Below, in pieces: positions 51,110 to 62,834 of a stretch of 64,000 bases of DNA; the stretch's first letter is position 1; the number at the start of each line of letters is the position of its first letter. This DNA comes from Atrichornis clamosus (taxonomy: Eukaryota; Chordata; Aves; Passeriformes; Menuridae). The position numbers were made by a program, and so were the translations under genes. The notes beneath the pieces are model-generated. The model worked only from the letters and a program-made list of their open reading frames with translations, made no database searches and was not told where the DNA came from. Location of the stretch: NCBI GenBank assembly GCA_013400975.1, contig WBMZ01000209.1:5721-69720 (forward strand), given 5' to 3'.

Positions 51110-53930
51110 GTGTATGGCGTTGGCAATGTTGGCACGCTGCCATGATGCCATTGCAATGCCTTTTCAAGTGCTAGTGTCCCTGGAGCTGTAGGCTCTGCAG
51201 CTGAACCCTAAGCCTAAAACTAATGGCATCCTGTGCTGCTTCTGAGATCCCCATCTCCAGAGATGGCCCTGATTAACACAGTGCAGTCTCAACAATTTTG
51301 AGAGCATGCCATGATGCCCTTACAGTGCATTTTCCAGTCTCGGTGTCCCTGGAACTGTAAGTTCTTTTCCTCTCTCAACCCTAACTCTAAACCACTGGCA
51401 TCTTGTCACTGGTGCAGAGCTCATCATCACCGTGAGTGGTCCAGATTAGAAAGTTGTAAAAGCAGCATTGCTGAGGTCCTTCCAGGATTGCCTTGACATG
51501 CCTTTTCCAGCTTCAGTGCCCTGGAGCTGTAGGCTCTCTTACTCTCTTAACCAGAGCTTTAACTCTAAACCTAATGGCAGCTTCTACTCAGATCTGCTGA
51601 GATCCCCATCCCAAGAGGTGGCGTAGATTAACACAGTGAAGTGTCAGCAATGCTGAGGCCATGACAGGATCCCCCTGACATGTCCATGCCAGTCCCAGTG
51701 TCTCTGAAGCTGGAAGCTCTTTTACTCTATCAACCCTAACCCTAAACAGAATGGTGATGTATTGTTGGTACTGTGATATCCATCCCAGTGTGTAGACGAG
51801 ATAAAAAAGTTGTAGGAACAGCAATGTTGGGTGCCTGTAGGGAATACTTTGGGATGCCATTTTCAGTCCCATAGTTTCTGGAGTTGGTAGCTCTTTCACT
51901 CTCACAAAATGAACCCAAGCCTTAACCCAAACCCTAATGGCAGCTTGGCAGTGTAGCTGAGGTCTTCATCGCCATAGGTGATGCAGATTAAAAACTGTGG
52001 AGTAAACATTGTTAGCACACTGCTGTGAGGCCCTTGCAATGCCTTTCCAAGTGCTGCGGTCCATGGAGATGTAGGCTCTTTTACTCTCACAACCCTAACC
52101 CTAACCTTAACCTTAACCCTAAAGGGAGCTTGGCAGTGTGGCTGAGGTCCTCATTGCCATAGCTGGGCCAGATTAAAAAGTGTGGAGTCAGCAATGCTGG
52201 CATTCCGCCGCGATGTCCTTGCAATGCCTTTGCAAGAGCCAACGTCCCTGGAACTGTAGGCTCTGCAGCTCTTTGAACCCTAACCCTAAGCCTAATGCCA
52301 TCTTGTGCTATTGCTGAGGTCCCCATCTCCAGAGAGGCCCAGTTTAACGCAGAGCAGTGTCAGCAACACTGAGGCCATGCCATGATATACTTGACATGTC
52401 CATTCTAACCCCACTGTCCCTGGAGCTCTAGGTTCTTTTATAATCTCAACACTAAACCTAAACTTAACCCTAACCCTAATGGCAACTTGGCAGTGTGGTT
52501 GAGGTCCTCATTGCCATAGGTAGCACACATTAAAAATATGGTGTCAGCAGTGTTGACCCCCTACCATGGTTCTCTTGGAATTCCTTTTATAACCCCAGTG
52601 TCTCTGGAGATGTAGGCTCTTCTACTCTCTCAACCCTAACCATAACCATAATGGCAGCGTTTTGCTGATGCTCTCATCGCCATGTCCATGTGTAGACGAG
52701 ATAAGAAAGTCGTAGGAGCAGCAATGTTGGGGCCCTGTAGGGATCGCCTTGGCATGCTGTTTCCAGCCCCATTGTTCCTGGTCCTGGTAGCTCTTCTGCT
52801 CTCTCAAAACTAACCCTAACCTTCACCTTAACCCTAATGGCATCTTGGCAGTGTGGCTGAGGTCCTCATTGCCAGAGGTGGCATAGATTATATCGTGTGT
52901 TGATAGCAATAATATCATCCTACTTTGATGGCAGTGCAATGCCCTTCCAAGTGCCAGCATCCCTGGAGCTCTAGTCTCTGCAGCCCTCTGAACCCTATCC
53001 CTAACTCTAATGTCATCTTTTGCTCTTGCTGAGGTTCCCAACTCCAGAGTAACACAGTGTTAGCAATGTTGAGGCTATGCCATGATACACTTGGTACGTC
53101 TATTCTATCCCCAGTGTCCCTGCATTTGTAGGCTCTTTTCCTCCCTCAACCCTAACCCTAACCTTAATGCTAACCCTAAAGGCAGCCTTGCAGTGTGACA
53201 GTGATTCTCATTGCCATAGTGGGGACAGATTAAAACACTTAAAGTCAACAATTTTGGAGCCCTGTCGTGATGCGCTTGCAATGCCTTTTCAAGTGCCAGG
53301 GTCCCTGGAGCTCTAGGCTCTTTTGCTCTCCCAGTCCTAATCCTAACCTTAGCCCTAACCCTAATGGCTGCTTGGCATTGTGGCAGAGGTTCTCATGGCC
53401 ACAGGTTGAACACATTAAAAAGTCAGCAATATTGGCTCCCTGCCATGATGCCATTTCAATGCCTTTTGAAGTCCTGTTGTCCCTGGAGCAGTAGACTTTT
53501 TTACTATCCCAACTCTAACCCTAAGTTTAATCCTTACCCTTATGTCAGCTTGGCAGTGTAGCAGAGATCCTCATTGACATAGGAGGCACAGTTTAAAAAG
53601 TGTGGAGTTGGCAATGTTAGCACTCTCCTGTGATACCCTTACAATGCCTTTTCAATTGCCAACGTCCACGGAGCTGTTGGCTCTGCAGCTCTCTGAAACT
53701 CTAATGGCATCTCATACTACTTCTGACATCCCCATCTTTAGGGGTGGCCCAGATTACAACAGTGTAGTGTTAGCCCTGCTATGATCCCCTTCCAATGCCT
53801 TTTCCAGCCCCTCTGTTCCTGGAGCTCTAGGCTGTTTTTCTCTCTCAACCCTAACTTTAGCCCTAATGGCATCTTGTTTCTCTGTCTGAGATGCCCATCA
53901 CTGTGGGTGCATGAGATTGAAAAGTAAACA
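51110..53930. repeat. Satellite of about 16 units (~176 bp) with telomere-type CCCTAA cores
   Basis: Each unit holds, in order: GTGT.AGCAATGTTG, GCCATGATGCC.TTGCAATGCC, AGTGCCAGTGTCCCTGGAGC, GTAGGCTCTTTTACTCTC, a CAACCCTAACCCTAA-type core, ATGGCA, and a GCTGAGGTCCTCATTGCCAT segment, then AGATTAAAAAGT. The cores start at about 51204, 51376, 51548, 51732, 51912, 52091, 52275, 52450, 52632, 52810, 52991, 53149, 53335, 53512, 53695 and 53846, a mean step of 176 bp (range 151-186). All cores are in the same orientation (CCCTAA on plus, TTAGGG on minus). The longest is five hexamers at 52093-52122, three of them perfect. Units are clearly diverged, so the array is not recent. Several short minus-strand ORFs with LGLGLRL-type peptides arise from the cores and are not genes. 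I do not recognise this satellite. Confidence 0.92.
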
Positions 53931-54532
53931 GAAATTTTTATCAGCTTCAGTTTGAATGCCCAGTTCTGACAATTAAGGTAATTGCTGCATCATTTCTGGG
54001 TTTTTTAAAGATTTTATTGTTTTGCCAATGGCTAAATATATCATATTTGTTGGCATATCACTTAGAATAATAAATCTATATTTTTCTCCATCTACTTTGT
54101 TGGGAAATGTCAGGCTGTTCTCTTAGTGTTATATCAGAAGTGGCCCAAGGTGTCTGAGGTTGTTAGACTGCTTTGTCAGGAAGTCATGCTCTTTCTCTTG
54201 AATGGAAACTAATCAAGAAGCTATAGTTTCTCTCTTGAATCTACTTGCAATATTTATCACTACTTCGATATCATTAGAGCTTCTAAGAAAGAGAACAGAT
54301 TTCTAAGTGCTATTAGGTTCACTTTTTTCACTTCATCATCTGTATTATATTTTCATATGTAAATTAAAATATTAATAGGCAGGCTAAATTAATCTTTATG
54401 CCCAGCAGGCTATTCACATTGTCGTTTGCTTGAATCCTTTTACCTGGGCTGTGAAGTGACGTATGCACAACTTGAATAAAAGTTATTGCATCTTCAAGTG
54501 CTTTGATCTAACTCCTCTAAATACAAGATTTT
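53931..54532. other. Intron between satellite and CR1
   Basis: AT-rich sequence with no recognised feature. Confidence 0.5.
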
Positions 54533-55455
54533 CATAGTATCATAGAATGGTTTGGGTTGGAAAGGACCTTAAAGATCATTTAGTGCCACAATAAGCAGGG
54601 ATGCCACCCACTAGACTAGGTTTCTCAGGGCACCATCCAACATATCCTTAAACCCTTCCAGGGATGAAACATCCACAGCTTCTCTGGGCAACCTATTCCG
54701 GTGCCTCACAGAAAAGAATTTCTTCGTAATATCTGATCGAAATCTCTCCTCTTTCAGTTTAAGGCTATTTCTCCTTGTCCTGTCAGTATGTGCCCTTGTA
54801 AAAAATCCCTCTCCAGCTTCCATGTAGCCCTCTTAGGCACTATAATCTCCCCAGAACCTTCTCTAGGCTGAACAACCCCGACCTTCTCTGTCTTCATAGG
54901 AGAGGTGCTCCAGCCCACTGATCATCTTAGTGGCCCTACTCTGGACTTGCTCCAACAGGTTCATTGATGTGCTGAGAACTCCAGAGATGGATGCAGTACA
55001 CCAGTGGGAGTTTTACAAGAGGAGAGTAGAGGGTCGGAATCACCTCCCTTGACCTGCTGTCACATTCCTTTTGATGCAGCCCATGATACTTTGCAGGTTT
55101 CAAGCGCACTTTGTTATCTTGAGCTTTCTGTCTATCACACTTCCAAGTCCTCCTCAGACCTGCTCTAAATCCATTCTCTGCCCAGTGATTCTCTGCATTT
55201 GTGCTTTGGGTTGCCCTGACCCAGGTGCAAGACCTTGCACTAGGCCTTGTTGAACTCCATGGGGTTTGCACAGGCTCACCTCTCAAGACTTTCAAGTTCC
55301 AGTGAATGATGTCTCTTCTCCCAAGTGTGTTGACTGCACCACACAGCTTGGTGTTGTCAGCAAACTTGCTAAGGGTGCCCTCCTTCCTGCTGTCCCTGTC
55401 AATGTTAAACAGTGCTGGTCTCAATAACCAACCCTGAGGAACACCACTCACACTT
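54533..55455 (-). mobile_element. CR1 LINE, antisense, 3' 920 bp
   Basis: The left end ATAGAATGGTTTGGGTTGGA, then AAGGACCTTAAAGATCA, is the reverse complement of the CR1 3' UTR. The minus strand at 54611-54823 reads RLPREAVDVSSLEGFKDMLD, the ORF2 C-terminus. At 54936-55451 pieces read SGVPQG, then LFNIDRD and TLSKFADNTKLCGAVNTL, the reverse transcriptase catalytic region, with FADN in place of FADD. Frameshifts occur between these pieces. The copy is 5'-truncated at about 55455. Confidence 0.92.
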
Positions 55456-57068
55456 AATAATTAGCATTCTTGTGCCACGCTAAGGCAGATGAAAAGCTGT
55501 ATCTAGTAAGCACAATGAAGTAGCATGTGCAGGGATTTGTACCACAGGACAGTAAACTATTCTTTGAGCCTGAGTTGTAACTTGTATGTGATGCTGTACT
55601 GTAATAAACATAATACATCTATGAGATTCCTGTAGAATATTTTCTGAATTATATGAACTTTATTTTCTCTTCTCAGATTTAATGGGAATGCCATTAATAT
55701 AGACTATGAAGAATGTGGTCTGTTCATTAAACCTAAGACAAAGGCATAGTATTGTGTATCAATGCAAATTGAAATGTTAATGAATAATTCTAAACAGTGC
55801 TTGAATACATTTTGAATCAGTTTGAATCAGTCCTTTTGTTTTCTGTGATCTTAATTCCCCTTAGATTTCTGTTTCAATAGATATTATTCGTATTCCAAGT
55901 TGCATAAGCTGTCAGTAAAGTTCAATACAGCAAGGTAGGAGGACAGAACATGAGAAGGAGAAAATAACAGGAAGAAGAAACGAGATGTTTCTATATATTT
56001 TTGTGTGGTGAGGTTCAGTGGTTATGTTAGGTGGTTATGTCCTGTAGTTGATCTAAAACATATAGTTTTAAAAAGCGTTACATCATCCATTAAATATTTT
56101 TACAATTTAGAAGCCACACTTTTTGTTTCAGTCATTATTTATTTTTATCTTTAAAAATTTGATATTAAATTAGAATGCTACACCATTCTTTCATGCTCTT
56201 TAGGTGTTTCTAAGTCTTTTTTTCATGTGCAAATATGCGCTAAAAGCAGATCACATGCAGCTTAGAGACAGATTTATTTAAATATACGGACTGGAAATTT
56301 ACTCTCATCATCACATTGACATTTTTCCAATATTTTAATATTACAAATTGGACACCCAGTCATAGTAGTAATTTTCCTGGTGTAGTGGGGAAATTTCTTT
56401 CTAAATTTTACTTAAGCTTATCCCATCCATATGCAAATAAACTCTTCTCTCTAATTTGTATATTTTAACCATAATAGAGAGTGAAACAATAAAACACATT
56501 ATTGGTGGAACAAATTTGTTACTTTGAGGTTGAATCATCATTTCCTAAGTAAGATAAGAACTAGTTTAATTATTCCTTTCCTTTTAGAAACTCTGAACTT
56601 TAACTGGTTTTTGGGCTGAAATTATCTGTACTCAGTGGCAGTCTCACTTGAAGTGCTTGTGAGCAAATTCAAGAAAGACACTTACCAGCTTTGAAGACCA
56701 TGATTTCAGGAAAATGCATTCCATTGTAGCCATTAAAAAAAAAAAGGCTACCTTTTTGATAACTTCAAACTTTCTTGCACATTGAATTGGTGACTTGAAA
56801 TCTGGCAAGGGGATATCTAAGCAGATTCAGTTTGTAAAATTCTGATTTGCTTAGGCTTGCTCACTTGTTTAAGAGGATTTAGTTTACAGAAACAGAAATC
56901 CCCAAGAGATTAGTCCAAGCTTCAGTCTTATCAGAGCTCCTAGCAATGCCTCTCTCTCTTATTATTATTTTCTTTTTTGGGGATAGGGGGTGTGAGAGCA
57001 CTCCATTTCTAACTTAGAAAAAGTCTACATTCAGCAATGAAGTTTAGATGAAATTTATATGCAACCCT
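55456..57068. other. Intron, no gene seen
   Basis: AT-rich sequence. A short splice-like site at 55671-55676 was examined and rejected as an exon. Confidence 0.5.
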
Positions 57069-57988
57069 GTGGATAACCTTGGCTGACTGCCATATGTCCA
57101 ACAAGCTGCCCCCCCCCCTCCTCAGCAGAACAGGGGAAGAAAATAAGATTAAAAAACTCATCGGTTGAGATAAGAATGGGAGACTACCGGTTACTGTCAT
57201 AGACAGTCAGACTCAACTAAGGGAAGATTAATTTGATTTATTGCTAAATGAAAACAAAGTTGGATAGTGCAAAGTGAAGACAAAACTAAAAGCATCCCTC
57301 CACCTCCTATTTTTCCCAGACTCAACTTCACTCCTTTATTCTGAACTCTTCTAACTTTTCATTCACCTGAGCAGTAAGGGTGGATGGAGAACAAGGACTG
57401 GGGACTGTGGTCAGTTTATAACACTTGGTCTCTGCCACTCCTTCCTCCTCATACTCTTCACTTGCTTCAGTGTGGAGTCCTTCCCGTTGTCTGCAGTTCC
57501 TTTAGAGCTGCTCTAGTATGTATTCTTTCCATGGGGTGTGGTCCTTCGGGAATGGACTGCTCCGTGAGTTGCAGATTCTTTCAGGGCATATCCACTTTCT
57601 GCAATGTGGGGTCATCCACAGGCTCCAGCACAGATCTCCATGTGCTGCAGCCTGCTTCCCTGTGGTCTTCACCATGGGCTGCAGGGGAATCTCTACACTA
57701 ATGCCAGGAGCCCCTCCTCCCCTTCCTTCTCTGACCTTTGTGTTTGCAGAGCTGTTTCTCTCATATTTTTATTGATCTTCTGTCATAGTTGCTTTGCAGC
57801 ATTTTTTTACTCTTTCTTAAATATGTTATCACAAAGGCACATCCAGCATTTCTGGTGGATTCCACTTTGGCCAGAAGTAGGTCCTTCTCAGCGCTGGCTC
57901 CATCCAACATGGGAGCAGCCTCTTCTCACAGAAGTCACCTCTGCAGACCCCTGGCTGCCAAAACCTTGCCATCTAAACCTAGTGCACT
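57069..57988 (-). mobile_element. ERVL-type LTR (family A), near full length
   Basis: Same LTR type as 61652-62783. It begins TGTGGATAACCTTGGCTGAC and ends ACCTTGCCATCTAAACCTAG. It shares the inner words GGGACTGTGGTCAGTTTATA, then ACACTTGGTCTCTGCCACTC, TCCATGGGGTGTGGTCCTTC and CTCCAGCACAGATCTCC. The sense strand is minus, with AATAAA on that strand (plus coordinates 57237-57242). About 920 bp, somewhat shortened inside. ORFs of 101-139 codons on the plus strand are incidental readings of the GCTCC-rich part. Confidence 0.78.
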
Positions 57989-60305
57989 GCATGACTTTCG
58001 CAGGAGCAAACCCTGCTTTGTGATTATAGAGTTGATCTGGGAACTGTCTTTTTATGTCTATTTAGTCTATGGAAGAAAACCATTCTTATTTTAAAATGAA
58101 AAAAGCCTCATACACTTAAATAAAGATGATCCAGGCATAGAAATTATAAAATTTATGTAACTGCTAATAAATGGATCTTATTAGTATTATTTTTCTATTT
58201 ATTCTTCCTTGATAGTGCCTAGTATCTATAGTTCCGTATCTATAGTTCCATAAAGAAAGCTGACAATATGGTTGTCTGCTATTAAAAGTTACATTAAGGG
58301 AGAGCTACCAAAATTCATAGGTGTTTTTTCTCTTGGGCACAGCTACTTTAAGTTGTGAGGTTTAACTATGTGATATAGTGCTCCAGAATGTCAGATGTTA
58401 TTTTAACCTTTAAAATAAGAAAGTTACATGGAACTTTCTTCAGATTATTCAGTGATCCATCTTTAGTCCAGCTAAAGTCAGGTGCATTAAGGAAAAGTCA
58501 TCCCTTATTAGTTAACTATGCCCAAATGTAATTCCTCCAGGCTGAAGCAGCTGTGTTAATGAAAGCACGTGTAACGTGCCTCCTTCTGACCCATTCTCTA
58601 GATTCTTCACAGAGGGAAAGTAGCTGAAGAAGAAAGGTGTGATTGATTAAAGAATGTAATTTTTGGGAAGCAAAGGGGATTGAATAGGCAAATAGGAATG
58701 TAAAGATACGTGTACGCACTGCTGTTTCAGAATAACATAATGGGAGGATAAAACATGGACCTTGATATGCGCCTTCACACCAAAACTATACTGAACAAAG
58801 CATTACTGCAATATGGCTGAAGGAGAAAGGCCATACTGACAGGGTTTGGGACAATAAAGTTACGCAGGGAACAGAAATCTCTTGAGGCAGCATGGATGGA
58901 ATACAAACAATGCAGCTAGTTCTCACAACTTTAACTGAAATTTTATCAAGTGATAAAATACCAGCTGTTTTTGCAAGCAAATTTCAAATTAACAAGATAC
59001 TGGGATTTAGTGATATTTCAACAGAAGTTTAGGAAATACCCCAGTTTTTCTGAACTTTTGTGTGCATGAGAAGTCCCATCATGTTATTACATTGTTTGTG
59101 TGGATAGAGTTCTTCATAACAGTTCATTTTCTAAACCTAAATTAAGACATTAACTTATTTTATTGGGGGTGCCGTTATTTTGTAAAGCCCCACAAGGCTC
59201 ATTCATTAGCTGGGCCAGTTTATTGCTGGCTGAGTAGTAAATAACTTAGGAACATGGTGCTGAATAGGAAGAGAAGGTATATTCATATCCATAAAGTCTA
59301 CAAGTACCTGAGATATATAACAGAACATAATTATGAAATATTTTATGCTAGTAGTAGAATACTACAGATAAATCATGCAGTAAAAATCATGTAGATATAA
59401 CTGCTGTCCATCTGAAAAATCTATTGTCATGAAGAATGGCTGTAAACTGGTTTTTTTACTGGAAATGTTGAGCGCTTGTGATATACCTAAAATATTACTT
59501 TTAATGGTGTCTGCCATTGTTTTCTTGCTTCATTCTCAGAGGAACCTCATGTGACTTTCCCATAAGTGTCCTTAGACAAATTTTATTCCCTCAATTAATT
59601 ATCCTTTTTTTCCTTTGTGAAATGTTCACATTCTGACTCATCAATTTATATGATCAGGAAATGAGAATTACCCTGACAATTGGCACAATTCAGCAAGGGT
59701 GCAGAAGGTTATCACCACCTACATTGTAGGGAAAGAACAACTGTTCTTTTGTAGAGTTGGGGTTTTTTTTTACTCCCCATATAATTTCAATAACTGGCTC
59801 TATACCCTTGAATGGCTGTTCTATACAACACATTATAAACTAAACATCTCATGAAGTCATATAGGGACAAGACTGTATGCTTAAACCATCCTCCTTGTCC
59901 TCTCCTCTTCTCCCTTTGTATACCAGTTTCCTCTCTAATGGAACCCAGGAGCACAGAGAAGGTGCTGCCACACTGTGGGGCTTACCTGGAGCAGTCAGGA
60001 ACAGCTGGAGGTCCTGTGCAGTGCAACTGCTCATAGTTTTGCTACAGAGGTTGTTCCACCCTGTTTGAATTTAGAAAGAATTCATTCCCTATCCTCACAC
60101 TTGCTAATTGTTAAAAAAATAGCCACACTACATTAGAGGAGATTCTTCTTTTATGCAAACAAGGAAAAAAACCCAAAATAAATGCAAAATAAATATAAAA
60201 CCTGTTATAGCCAGAATTGAGGGTAAGAAAATCACACTAGTTGTTCTGGTAAAAAGTAGTGGTTAAGATGCAAATTTTTTAAAAATTTTATATCTGCATT
60301 TCTGT
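57989..60305. other. Intron, no gene seen
   Basis: About 2.3 kb of AT-rich sequence with no recognised exon or repeat family. Confidence 0.5.
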
Positions 60306-61045
60306 CAGAGACTGAATAGTGCTAGGAATCATCTCTGGCTTGGTTTGGGGTGGGGGAGGCCATGGCCCACAGACCCATTGGCTGGGAGCAGGTTTGCACA
60401 GATTCCGCCCGCAACCGAGGTGGAGGGGAGCAGGTTTGGGTGTGTGGTAACCTCTGCTCAGGGGCAGTGAACCCATCCTCCCTTGTGCAAAGTGGCTGTG
60501 GAACCCCAACCCCAGGTAGGCCAGAACCACGGGACATTCACGTGAGAAGCAGCTCAGGGGGGGTCTTAATCCATCAAGGACCCCCTGAAGTGCTCCCCAG
60601 ACCGATTCCTGGGGCCTTGCAGCACAAGGCTGCACGTGATGCAAAGTGAGGCAACAGATCCAAAGTCTGCTGCAAGAGACAATGGAAAACTTGCCCCCCC
60701 TCCAGGGGACGTGCCTGGACATTGCCTGGCCTGAGCCTGTGTTAACCCATCTGACTCTGTGCTTCGGGGGGAACCCTCACCACCGAGAAGAGCTGATGGA
60801 GAGGATCAACGGGACATTGTTGGGATCCATGGAGTGGTGATATTTTCTCTGTCTCTGTAACTCTCTTTCTGTCCCCCCACCTCTTTCTATGTCTTTCACT
60901 CTCTTTCTCTCTCTGTCTCTCTCTCTCTTGCTCTCTCATTTACTGTCATATGAAACCCATAATATTGACTTAAGCATATGATCTCATTTGCACCTTAATT
61001 CAGGCAGAGGCATCCCTCTCTAAAAAATATTAAGAACCTGATCTT
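60306..61045 (+). mobile_element. LTR (family C), plus orientation, with GC-rich 5' part
   Basis: The right part (60838-61045) is the reverse complement of the left parts of the copies at 44350 and 48053: a pyrimidine tract, then TTACTGTCATATGA, CATATGATCTCATTTGCACC and TTAATTCAGGCAGAGGCATC. The left 530 bp are GC-rich and without clear match to the other two copies; I infer that they are U3 of a divergent subfamily or an adjoining internal piece. ORFs here (up to 144 codons) show no domain. The left border is uncertain. Confidence 0.6.
60845..60950 (+). repeat. Pyrimidine (CT)n tract in LTR
   Basis: Repeated TCTCTCTGTCTCTCTCTCTC-type sequence. It corresponds to the purine tract at 48155-48310 in the opposite-orientation LTR copy. 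Confidence 0.9.
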
Positions 61046-61644
61046 AATTTCCCAGGACATGGAATCTGTAGATAAAAATCTGATCATTAGAAAGAAATAA
61101 GAGTATTGGAAACCTTTAAAATATAACTGAAATTCACATGGAAGTGGACACTTTGCTCTCTTGCAAATGAACTTCCATCCTTTGTTATGAAAATACTCAT
61201 GCTTTAATAGTAATACGTAATAGACACAACTTTCTTCTTTATTTGAAGATACATATAAACATTATAATATTTAGGAGAATGTATAATCTGTTAGGTGATT
61301 CAAATTTCTGTTTACTGATCATAGCAATACCTAAACCCTGTTACAAATAAATGTAACCAATCTCCAATCTATTACCATGTAAATTGTTAAGCATAGGTTA
61401 AGATTGCTGAAATTGGTCCAAAACTGTTTGTCTACTATGTATCTTTAAGATTATGGTTTTTGAGTATAGGTACTATGAAGACAGATGGCATAATTTGCCA
61501 TTTTTTAACATTATTTATCATCCATATTTGCATTGAGAAACATATACGTTCTTGATTCATAAGTTATTAACTTTTATTTTCCTGATTCCTGTTTTTTCAG
61601 TTCTTTTTCTCCTTAATATTTAAGTTCTAATTTTCAAGACAAAA
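61046..61644. other. Intron, no gene seen
   Basis: AT-rich sequence with no recognised feature. Confidence 0.5.
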
Positions 61645-61651
61645 TAGATGA

Positions 61652-62783
61652 TGTAGTGGATTCACTCTGGCTGAATGTCAGATGCCACAAAGTGGGCCTA
61701 TCACCCCACTCCTCAGCAGGACCGGGGAGATTAAATATAACAGAAAGCTTATGGGTCAAGATCAGGGCAGGTTACCAGTTACCATCACAGGCAAACCAAT
61801 CTTGACTTGGGGAAATTATTTTAATTTGTTGCCAATCAAAATCAGAGTAGGATAATGAGAAATAGAGACATAAGTCTTTAAACACCTTCCCCCCACCCCT
61901 CCCTTCTTCTTTGGCTTAACTTTATTCCAGAATTCTCTCCCTCCTCCTGCTCAGTGGCACAGGGGGACAGAGAATGGGGGCTGTGATCAGTTCATCACAC
62001 ATTGTCTCTGCCATTGCTTCCTCCTCAGGCGGAGGACTCCTCACACTTTTCCTCTGCTCCAGCATGGGGTCCCTCCCATGGGAGGCAGTCTTCCACAAAC
62101 TTCTCAACATAGATTCTTCCCACAGGCTGCAGTTCTTCACGAAGTGCTCCACCATGGATCTCTTTCATGGGGAACATTTCTTAAGGAGCAGGTTGCTCCA
62201 GCACAGGTCTCCTGAAGGGTAACAAGTGCTGCCAGCAAACCTGCTCCAGGGCAGGCTCCCCTCTCCATGGGCCCATAGGTCCTGACAGGAACTTGCTCCA
62301 GCACAGGCTTCCCACAGGGTTGCAGCCTCCTTCAGGCATTCATCTGCTCCGGTGTGGGGTCCTCCAGAGGCTGCAGATGCATCTCTGCTCCACTGTGGAC
62401 CTCCATGGGCTGCATGGGCACAGCTGTCTCTCCATGGTCTGCACCACGGACGGTAGGATATGCAGAATGGGAATCCTTTCTGTGGTGTCTGAAGCACCTT
62501 CTCTCCCCCATCTCTGACAGAGCATTTTCTGAGGCAGAGCATTTTCTCTCACATATTCTCACTTCTCTCTGCAGCTGCGCTTGGTTGAGCTTTTTTTTTT
62601 TCCATTCTTAAATACGTTATCCCAGAGGTGCTGCCACTGTGGTTGGTGGGCTCATCCTTGACCAGCAGGTCTATCTTGGAGTCAGCTGGCATTGGCCCTG
62701 TCAGACGTGGAGGAAGCTTCCAGCAGCTTCTCACAGAATCCACCCCTGTAGCCCTCCACTATGAAAACCTTGCCACATCGCCC
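61652..62783 (-). mobile_element. ERVL-type LTR (family A), about full length, solo, with 7-bp flanking repeat
   Basis: The 1.13-kb element starts TGTAGTGGATTCACTCTGGC and ends GAAAACCTTGCCACATCGCCC. TAGATGA occurs on both sides (61645-61651 and 62784-62790), consistent with an insertion duplication of 5 bp or slightly more. The inside holds a row of related GCTCCAGCATGGGGTCCCTC-type segments (about 62058-62450), known for this LTR type. There is also an AAATACGTTATCCCAGAGGT segment near the right end. The sense strand is minus. There is no internal retroviral region, so it is a solo LTR. ORFs of 70-125 codons on both strands are incidental. Confidence 0.82.
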
Positions 62784-62834
62784 TAGATGATCATACTAAC
62801 ACCAATTCCTTGGCTTTTGTGAGCAAAAGTTATA

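Noticed and set aside
51588..53454. Series of minus-strand ORFs with similar starts (MRVKEL, MGTSA) and LGLGL tails
   Set aside because: They are repeated because the satellite units repeat, and the LGLGL tails are the TTAGGG-type cores. Frames break at irregular places.
51110..53930. CRISPR array
   Set aside because: Units are 150-186 bp, diverged throughout, without short identical repeats and unique spacers. The host is a vertebrate.
55677..55749. Splice-like TTCTCAG followed by a 24-codon open frame ending in a stop (about 55677-55749)
   Set aside because: The peptide has no CUB or sushi features and does not continue the CSMD frame with the expected cysteines.
57384..58094. Plus-strand ORFs of 85-139 codons
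   Set aside because: They lie entirely within the family A LTR, antisense to it. They are chance frames in GC-rich repeat units.
60288..60722. 144-codon minus ORF with Cys/Pro-rich sequence
   Set aside because: It lies in the GC-rich part of an LTR. A 99-codon frame overlaps on the other strand, and no known motif is present.
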